Of a DNA stretch of 64,000 nt, positions 58,765 to 64,000 are shown one piece after another. Source of the stretch: CmP2 sp052084925 (GTDB lineage Bacteria > Actinomycetota > Actinomycetes > Actinomycetales > Micrococcaceae); NCBI GenBank assembly GCA_052084925.1, contig JBQDEV010000002.1:267546-331545 (forward strand). Direction: 5' to 3'. A model generated the notes under the pieces. The model was not told the DNA's origin. It did no database searches and saw nothing but the letters and a program-made list of their open reading frames with translations. Numbering within the stretch: position 1 is the stretch's first letter; every line of letters starts with the position of its first letter. The translations under genes were made by a program, and so were the position numbers.

Positions 58765-59123
58765 TCTACGACGCCTGGTTCTGGGTCGGGACCGTCATCT
58801 GCCTGACCTCCTTCGTCATTTGCGTACTTATGACGATCATCCGCACCTTCCCTGACGACGCCTCGATCGTCTCGGTGGCTGCGGTCGAGCTGTTCCTGGT
58901 GGTCTACGCGATCGCCGCCCTGGTGCGCTCCACCACGGGAACCCCCATCGCAGGACCGCTCTGGGAATTCTGGGGATACATCCTCACCGCCCTGATGCTG
59001 CCGGTCATCGCGTTCGCATGGGCCGTCACGGACAAGACCCGATGGTCTAATCTCGTTCTGGGAGCCATCGGCCCCACGGTACTGGTGATGATACAGAGGA
59101 TGCAGGTGATCTGGTTTGGGTGA
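58761..59123 (+). CDS. Small membrane protein of unknown function
   Basis: A 120-residue protein with four predicted helices (around residues 7-27, 39-60, 68-92, 98-117). It starts at GTG 58761, in GTGA overlap with truB, and overlaps the next membrane gene by 8 bases. It may be translationally coupled. I can name no family. Confidence 0.75.
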   Translation: MIYDAWFWVGTVICLTSFVICVLMTIIRTFPDDASIVSVAAVELFLVVYAIAALVRSTTGTPIAGPLWEFWGYILTALMLPVIAFAWAVTDKTRWSNLVLGAIGPTVLVMIQRMQVIWFG

Positions 59124-59631
59124 AAGACGCAAGACGACGGAAGCGGCCCCGGACACGAGCCGGAAGACGACCGGCGGCGTGACCTCGTCGACGACGTCGA
59201 AGAGCCGGCGCAACTCCGGTCTGGGGCGCATCATCATCGCCGTGTACGGCATCTTCGCGCTGGCCGCGACCGCCCGGGCCGGCTTCCAGCTGCTCACCGA
59301 TTTCTCCGCGGCTCCCGAGCCCTACCTGCTCTCCGCCTTCGCCGCCGTGGTGTACATCGTCGCCACCATCGCCCTGGCCATCCCCGGTGCTCGCGCCTGG
59401 TGGACCGCGCTGGTCGCGGTACTGATCGAACTCGTGGGCGTGATCGCCATCGGCGCCTACTCTTTCGTCGCCCCCGAGCATTTCCCCGAAGCCACGGTGT
59501 GGAGTCACTTCGGGGAGGGCTACGGCTATGTGCCGGTGGTGCTGCCCGTGATCGGGCTGATCTGGCTGCTCACCCACCGTCCCGGCGCGGACCTCGTCGA
59601 TGACGCATCCGCAGCGGGTACCCGGTCCTGA
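59116..59631 (+). CDS. Membrane protein of unknown function
   Basis: A 171-residue protein: a basic cytoplasmic tail (RRKTTEAAPDTSRKTT), then four helices (IIIAVYGIFALAATARAGF, LLSAFAAVVYIVATIALAI, AWWTALVAVLIELVGVIAIGAY, VPVVLPVIGLIWLL). The start is TTG 59116, overlapping the preceding gene by 8 bases. Proteins of this layout occur between truB and ribF in actinobacteria, function unknown. Confidence 0.75.
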   Translation: MGERRKTTEAAPDTSRKTTGGVTSSTTSKSRRNSGLGRIIIAVYGIFALAATARAGFQLLTDFSAAPEPYLLSAFAAVVYIVATIALAIPGARAWWTALVAVLIELVGVIAIGAYSFVAPEHFPEATVWSHFGEGYGYVPVVLPVIGLIWLLTHRPGADLVDDASAAGTRS

Positions 59632-59700
59632 GGGATCCGGACGGTACCGTGAATTCCGTGAAGTCTGTGTGTTCCAGAGAAGACGCGTGAGAGGATCCCC

Positions 59701-60684
59701 GTGCACTATTGGCAGGGCCTAACGGCTGTCCCCACCCCGCAACCGGCCTCGGTGGTCACCCTCGGCAATTTCGACGGCGTCCACCGCGGCCACCAGGCCG
59801 TACTCGACCAAGTGGTGGCGACCGCACGCTCCCGCGGCGAACAAGCCGTGGCGCTGACCTTCGACCCGCACCCCCGCCTCGTGCACCGCCCCGAAGAGCC
59901 CCTGGTGCCCATCGTGTCCCTGCCGCAGCGCCTCGAGCTGCTGGCGGACCGAGACCTCGACGCCGCCGTCGTCGTGCACTACACCCTCGACTTCGCCCAG
60001 CAGAGTCCGGAGGAGTTCGTGCGCACCGCCCTCGTCGAGACGCTGAACGCTTCCGTGGTGATCGTCGGCCATGACGTGCGCTTCGGCCTGCAGAACAGCG
60101 GCGACTTTACCGCCATGTGCGAGCTCGGCGCCGCCCACGGGTTCGAGGTCATCGCTATCGACGACGTCGGAGAACAGCGCCGCTGGTCCTCGACCTGGGT
60201 GCGCGAGAGCCTCACCGCCGGTCGAGTAGCCGCTGCTGCGCAGGTGCTCGGACGGCACCACGCCGTGCAGGGCGAGGTGGTCCACGGCCATGCGCGCGGC
60301 CGCGAGCTCGGTTTCCCCACGGCGAACCTCTCCACCGAAGCCCAGGGACTGATCCCCGCCGACGGCGTCTACGCCGGCTGGCTGATCGACCAGACCGAGC
60401 GCCGCTGGCCCGCGGCGATCTCGGTGGGATCCAACCCGACCTTCGACGACATCGAGCGCGTGGTCGAGGCTCATGTGATGGACCGCCCGGACGAGGAGAT
60501 TGCCGACTTCGACCTCTACGGCCAGCAAGTCACCGTCGAATTCGTGGCCCGGCTGCGCGGAATGGTGGCGTTCGAGGGCATCGAGAAGCTCATCGAGCAG
60601 ATGGACCGCGACGTGAGCGCGGCTCGCGCGATCCTGCGTGGAGAACAGCCCGCAGAGGATTCCGACTCCGCCACCAGGCCGTGA
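59701..60684 (+). CDS. ribF: Riboflavin kinase/FMN adenylyltransferase (FAD synthase)
   Basis: A 327-residue bifunctional enzyme converting riboflavin to FMN and FAD. The adenylyltransferase domain has GNFDGVHRGHQAVLD (near residue 22) and DPHPR; the kinase domain has GRELGFPTANLSTE and GVYAGW, with catalytic-type SNPTF. Start GTG 59701. A methyltransferase gene starts in its stop codon. FMN made here would serve the flavin enzymes at 3-2110. Confidence 0.97.
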   Translation: MHYWQGLTAVPTPQPASVVTLGNFDGVHRGHQAVLDQVVATARSRGEQAVALTFDPHPRLVHRPEEPLVPIVSLPQRLELLADRDLDAAVVVHYTLDFAQQSPEEFVRTALVETLNASVVIVGHDVRFGLQNSGDFTAMCELGAAHGFEVIAIDDVGEQRRWSSTWVRESLTAGRVAAAAQVLGRHHAVQGEVVHGHARGRELGFPTANLSTEAQGLIPADGVYAGWLIDQTERRWPAAISVGSNPTFDDIERVVEAHVMDRPDEEIADFDLYGQQVTVEFVARLRGMVAFEGIEKLIEQMDRDVSAARAILRGEQPAEDSDSATRP

Positions 60685-61490
60685 CCACGGCGCCCCCGCC
60701 CCGACCGAACCGGCTGCCCCGGCTCGACCCGCACCAGCGCGAGCGCCTGGGCGGGGCCTTCGACGCGGGGGCGAGTGCTGCCGAGATCTACGACGCCGTC
60801 CGCCCGGGCTATCCGGCCGAGGTGATCGACGTGCTGGCTGCGGGACGACTCCCGGGTCGGGCTCTCGACGTCGGGGCCGGCACCGGGCTGCTCACAGGAC
60901 AGCTCGTGCGCGCCGGATACCGGGTGACCGCCCTAGAACCGGCCGCCGACATGCTTCAGGTGCTGCAGCGCCGCCACCCCGAGATCACCACGGTGCACGC
61001 CCGGGTGGAAGACCTGCCCGCGCACCGCGACGTCGTGGCAGAACACAGCCAGGACCTGGTGACCTGCGGACAGGCCTGGCACTGGATCAACCCCGAACTC
61101 GGCACGCGGCGCCTCGCCGAAGTGCTCGCACCCGGGGGAGTGCTGGGCATCGTGGAGCACCAGCTGAACACCGCCGTTGCCTGGGTGCACCGGCTGAGCC
61201 GCATCATGCATGCCGGCGACGTGCATCCCGTGGACGCCCCACCCCGACTCGGGCCGGAATTCGCGCCCCCGCAGCGTACCGGCTGGCAGTGGGAAGACAC
61301 CGTGACCGTGCCCGGGCTGCACGCCCTGATGGCCACCCGGTCCTACCATCTGCGGGCCAGTGCGGCGGTGCGCGAGAAGATGCGCACCAACCTGAACTGG
61401 TACCTGCTGGAGCACCTGGGCCATGCCCCCGATGCGACCCTGCGGCTGCCCTACATCACCAGCGCCTGGCGGTCAGACCTGGTAAGCTAA
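60681..61490 (+). CDS. SAM-dependent methyltransferase, class I
   Basis: A 269-residue enzyme with the SAM-binding motif RALDVGAGTGLLTGQLVRAG (near residue 56), post-I LEPAADML, and DLVTCGQAWHWINPEL. These match the small-molecule methyltransferase 11 family. The start is GTG 60681 in GTGA overlap with ribF; an upstream frame to 60117 lies wholly within ribF. Substrate unknown. TAAGCT near its end (61483-61488) may be the rpsO promoter. Confidence 0.9.
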   Translation: MTTAPPPRPNRLPRLDPHQRERLGGAFDAGASAAEIYDAVRPGYPAEVIDVLAAGRLPGRALDVGAGTGLLTGQLVRAGYRVTALEPAADMLQVLQRRHPEITTVHARVEDLPAHRDVVAEHSQDLVTCGQAWHWINPELGTRRLAEVLAPGGVLGIVEHQLNTAVAWVHRLSRIMHAGDVHPVDAPPRLGPEFAPPQRTGWQWEDTVTVPGLHALMATRSYHLRASAAVREKMRTNLNWYLLEHLGHAPDATLRLPYITSAWRSDLVS

Positions 61491-61585
61491 TCTATTGGTG
61501 CCCGCTGCAGTCCGCGGTGGCAGGGCGCCGACGCTCCCCGGAGTGTCACATCATGATCGCGGTACAACTCTCAAAGGAGTTCAGC

Positions 61586-61855
61586 GTGGCACTTGACCCC
61601 GCCGTAAAGCAGGAGATCATCAAAGAGTACGCGACGCACGAGGGCGATACCGGCTCTCCGGAGGTACAGGTTGCTGTGCTCTCCCGTCGTATCTCGGATC
61701 TGACCGAGCACCTGAAGGACCACAAGCACGACCACCACACCCGTCGCGGCCTGATGGCCCTGGTGGGTCGCCGTCGTCGCATGCTGGGGTACCTGCAGCG
61801 TGTTGACATCGAGCGCTACCGTGCGCTGATCGAACGTCTCGGCCTGCGTCGTTGA
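61586..61855 (+). CDS. rpsO: 30S ribosomal protein S15
   Basis: An 89-residue protein of standard length: ALDPAVKQEIIKEYATHEGDTGSPEVQVAVLSRRI and RRMLGYLQRVDIERYRALIERLGLRR. It binds 16S rRNA early in assembly. GTG 61586 with AAGGAG upstream; the long frame to 60638 is a shadow of ribF and the methyltransferase. Linked to pnp as in most bacteria. Confidence 0.99.
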   Translation: MALDPAVKQEIIKEYATHEGDTGSPEVQVAVLSRRISDLTEHLKDHKHDHHTRRGLMALVGRRRRMLGYLQRVDIERYRALIERLGLRR

Positions 61856-61861
61856 GACCCG

Positions 61862-61896
61862 CAGAGGCGGTGGACTCCTAGAGACCACCGCCTCTG
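61862..61896 (+). terminator. Hairpin in the rpsO-pnp leader
   Basis: CAGAGGCGGTGG (61862-61873) pairs with 61885-61896 over 12 bases around an 11-base loop. TGGTCTGTCC follows without a T-run. In other bacteria the rpsO-pnp region carries an RNase III-cut hairpin that allows PNPase autocontrol; a similar role is possible. The rest of the 289-base leader up to 62144 shows no gene; AAAGGAGA at 62134-62141 is the pnp ribosome site. Confidence 0.6.
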
Positions 61897-62144
61897 GTCT
61901 GTCCGCTGCGGATGGACCACAATGGTGAAGGGCGCGCTCCTGACGGAGACGCCCGCACCAAACAACAGAAACACCACTCTCAGAGAACCTCGCCCGGGCT
62001 GCCCGATCGCCCGTGATCCCGGTCCTCGACAGTGGCTCTCGCAACAGGCGCCCCACCTCGGGGTGGCCCACCGTGTGCGGGGGCTTCGATCGAAGACCGA
62101 CCACGGCACCGCAGTCTCCCGGGCGACAACCCGAAAGGAGACCC

Positions 62145-64000
62145 ATGGAGGGTCCAGAAATCAAGTACGCAGAAGCCATTATCGACAATGGTGCCTACGG
62201 CAAGCGCACCGTGCGCTTCGAGACCGGCCGCCTCGCCCAGCAGGCTGCTGGTGCCGCAATGGTCTACATCGACGAAGAGACCTCGATGCTCTCGGCCACC
62301 TCGGTGGGCAAGTCCCCGCGCGAAGGATTCGACTTCTTCCCGCTGACCGTCGATGTCGAAGAGCGCATGTACGCCGCCGGGCGTATCCCCGGATCGTTCT
62401 TCCGTCGTGAGGGGCGTCCGACCACCGACGCCGTGCTGACCTGCCGACTGATCGACCGCCCGCTGCGCCCGGCCTTCGCCAAGGGCATCCGCAACGAGGT
62501 CCAGGTCGTCGTCACCGTCACCTCGATCGCTCCCGACGAGATCTACGACACCGTGGCCATCAACGCCGCCTCGATGTCCACCCAGCTCTCCGGCCTGCCG
62601 TTCTCCGGCCCGGTCGGCGGCGTGCGCGTGGCCCTGATCGACAACGGTCTGGGCGAGCGCCAGTGGGTCGCCTTCCCGAAGCACTCTCAGCTGGAGAACG
62701 CCGTGTTCAACATGGCCGTGGCCGGCCGCGTCGCCGGTGATGACATCGCCGTGATGATGGTCGAGGCCGAAGCCACCCCCAACGCCTGGTCGCTGGTGAA
62801 GGACCAGGGCGCCCAGGCTCCCACCGAAGAGATCGTCGCCGAGGGGCTGGAAGCGGCCAAGCCGTTCATCAAGGCGCTCTGCGAGGCCCAGGCCGACCTG
62901 GCCGATCGCGTGAACAAGGCGCCGGTCGACGTGCCGTTCTTCCTCGATTACGAGGACAACGTCTACGCCGCCGTCAAGGACTACGCCTCCGAGCGTCTGC
63001 GCGAGATCTTCTCGATCGCCGACAAGCAGGAGCGCGAAGCCGCCTCCGACGAGTACCACCAGGACGTCGTCGAGGCGCTGGCCGGCGAGGGCACCCAGTT
63101 CGAAGACCGTCGCGGCGAGGTCGTGAAGGCCTACGGCTCCGTGACCAAGCAGGTGGTGCGCGAGCGCATCCTCACCGAGCAGGTGCGCATCGACGGCCGC
63201 GGTCTGACCGACATCCGCAAGCTCACCTCCGAGGTTGAGGTGCTGCCGCGCGTGCACGGCTCCGCGATCTTCGAGCGCGGCGAGACCCAGATCATGGGTG
63301 TCACCACGCTGAACATGCTTAAGCTGGAGCAGCAGATCGACTCCCTGGCACCGGAGAAGACCAAGCGCTACATCCACCACTACAACTTCCCGCCCTACTC
63401 GGTCGGCGAAACCGGTCGCGTGGGTTCCCCCAAGCGCCGCGAGATCGGCCACGGCGCCTTGGCCGAGCGTGCCATCGTGCCCGTGCTGCCCTCCCGCGAG
63501 GAGTTCCCTTACGCCATCCGTCAGGTGTCCGAGGCGCTGGGCTCCAACGGCTCGACCTCGATGGGCTCCGTCTGCGCCGCGACGCTGTCGCTGCTCAATG
63601 CCGGTGTGCCGCTGAAGGCACCGGTGGCAGGCATCGCCATGGGCCTGGTGTCCGACACGGTCGACGGTGAGACCCGCTACGCGGCGCTCACCGACATCCT
63701 GGGTGCCGAGGATGCCTTCGGCGACATGGACTTCAAGGTCGCCGGCACCGCCGAGTTCGTCACCGCCATCCAGCTCGACACCAAGCTCGACGGCATCCCC
63801 GCCTCCGTGCTGGCCGCCGCGCTGACCCAGGCCCGTGAAGCCCGTCTGCACATCCTCTCCGTCATCACCTCCGTGATCGACGGTCCGGACGAGATGAGCC
63901 CCACCGCACCGCGGATCATCTCCGTGAAGATCCCCGTGGACAAGATCGGCGAGGTCATCGGCCCCAAGGGCAAGATGATCAACCAGATCCAGGAGGACAC
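62145..64000 (+). CDS. pnp: Polynucleotide phosphorylase (3'-truncated by window edge)
   Basis: About 618 residues of a phosphorolytic 3'-5' exoribonuclease; the frame runs past base 64000. It starts MEGPEIKYAEAIIDNGAYG (actinobacterial form). First RNase PH-like core: RREGRPTTDAVLTCRLIDRPLRP; helical domain around residues 245-330; second core with FERGETQIMGVTTL, HHYNFPPYSVGETGRVGSPKRREIGHGALAERA, and GSTSMGSVCAATLSLL; KH domain start IGPKGKMINQI. The S1 domain is outside the window. ATG 62145 follows AAAGGAGACCC. Confidence 0.98.
   Translation, partial: MEGPEIKYAEAIIDNGAYGKRTVRFETGRLAQQAAGAAMVYIDEETSMLSATSVGKSPREGFDFFPLTVDVEERMYAAGRIPGSFFRREGRPTTDAVLTCRLIDRPLRPAFAKGIRNEVQVVVTVTSIAPDEIYDTVAINAASMSTQLSGLPFSGPVGGVRVALIDNGLGERQWVAFPKHSQLENAVFNMAVAGRVAGDDIAVMMVEAEATPNAWSLVKDQGAQAPTEEIVAEGLEAAKPFIKALCEAQADLADRVNKAPVDVPFFLDYEDNVYAAVKDYASERLREIFSIADKQEREAASDEYHQDVVEALAGEGTQFEDRRGEVVKAYGSVTKQVVRERILTEQVRIDGRGLTDIRKLTSEVEVLPRVHGSAIFERGETQIMGVTTLNMLKLEQQIDSLAPEKTKRYIHHYNFPPYSVGETGRVGSPKRREIGHGALAERAIVPVLPSREEFPYAIRQVSEALGSNGSTSMGSVCAATLSLLNAGVPLKAPVAGIAMGLVSDTVDGETRYAALTDILGAEDAFGDMDFKVAGTAEFVTAIQLDTKLDGIPASVLAAALTQAREARLHILSVITSVIDGPDEMSPTAPRIISVKIPVDKIGEVIGPKGKMINQIQED

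Noticed and set aside
61980..63851. 623-codon open frame on the minus strand opposite pnp
   Set aside because: It is a shadow of pnp in high-GC codons; composition is Gly/His/Leu/Val-rich and has no domain, while pnp is unmistakable.
1..64000. CRISPR arrays, insertion sequences, phage genes or attachment sites
   Set aside because: No evenly spaced repeat-spacer array, transposase, integrase or tRNA-adjacent duplication was seen; the holin-like protein at 31877 stands alone and is not evidence of prophage.

Overview
The window is a contiguous piece of a high-GC actinobacterial chromosome, most likely Micrococcales. This rests on the linked order rpsB-tsf-pyrH-frr-cdsA, the run proS-rimP-nusA-rnpM-infB-rbfA-truB-ribF-rpsO-pnp, dnaG with a leaderless-type start, a DUF4081-type GNAT protein near the site-2 protease, and frequent GTG starts. 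Genus is not determined. Both ends cut through genes: a flavin monooxygenase at base 1 and pnp at base 64000.

Bases 1-9951 are a catabolic/uptake block. Two tandem, clearly related NtaA/SnaA/DszA-type flavin monooxygenases precede a complete dipeptide-type ABC importer that has two different substrate-binding lipoproteins, two permeases and two ATPases. Each lipoprotein gene has a CRP/GlxR-like palindrome just upstream. The block looks less GC-rich than the core genes. Bases 10052-16451 hold a small CxxC protein, a sirtuin, dnaG, a PepSY lipoprotein divergent from a lipoprotein serpin, tRNA-Asn and a membrane protein.

Bases 16472-23064 are a second catabolic island: an IclR regulator divergent from a fused dehydrogenase-RraA protein, a TRAP-type large permease with a very small partner, a separate RraA protein, a TetR regulator, and a split alpha/beta TPP-dependent decarboxylase of the sulfopyruvate/phosphonopyruvate decarboxylase type. 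I infer a hydroxyacid -> oxoacid -> decarboxylation/aldol-cleavage route for an imported organic acid; the substrate is unknown.

Bases 23106-31772 are the most unusual part. A YdcF-like protein and a membrane-anchored protein with a Trp-Asp repeat tail lead into an OmpR-type two-component system. Convergent with it is a four-gene operon: an SdpA-like/HTTM-partner membrane protein, an HTTM protein, a P-loop NTPase and an ABC exporter-like protein whose ATP-binding motifs are degenerate. Direct repeats of TGAGA with an exact 11-base period occur upstream of the Trp-Asp protein, at the head of the operon, before the P-loop gene, and between the PepSY lipoprotein and the serpin. I infer one regulon driven by the local response regulator, possibly a cell-envelope or peptide-modification system.

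Bases 31877-64000 are mostly core: holin-like membrane protein, CDP-alcohol phosphatidyltransferase, DMT transporter, two GT4 glycosyltransferases around a CAT-anticodon tRNA, an M23-like protein, then translation, lipid and cell-envelope genes. The rip1 neighbourhood lacks the dxr, ispG and rlmN genes that usually sit there in relatives. Intrinsic terminators and several apparently leaderless starts are listed individually.
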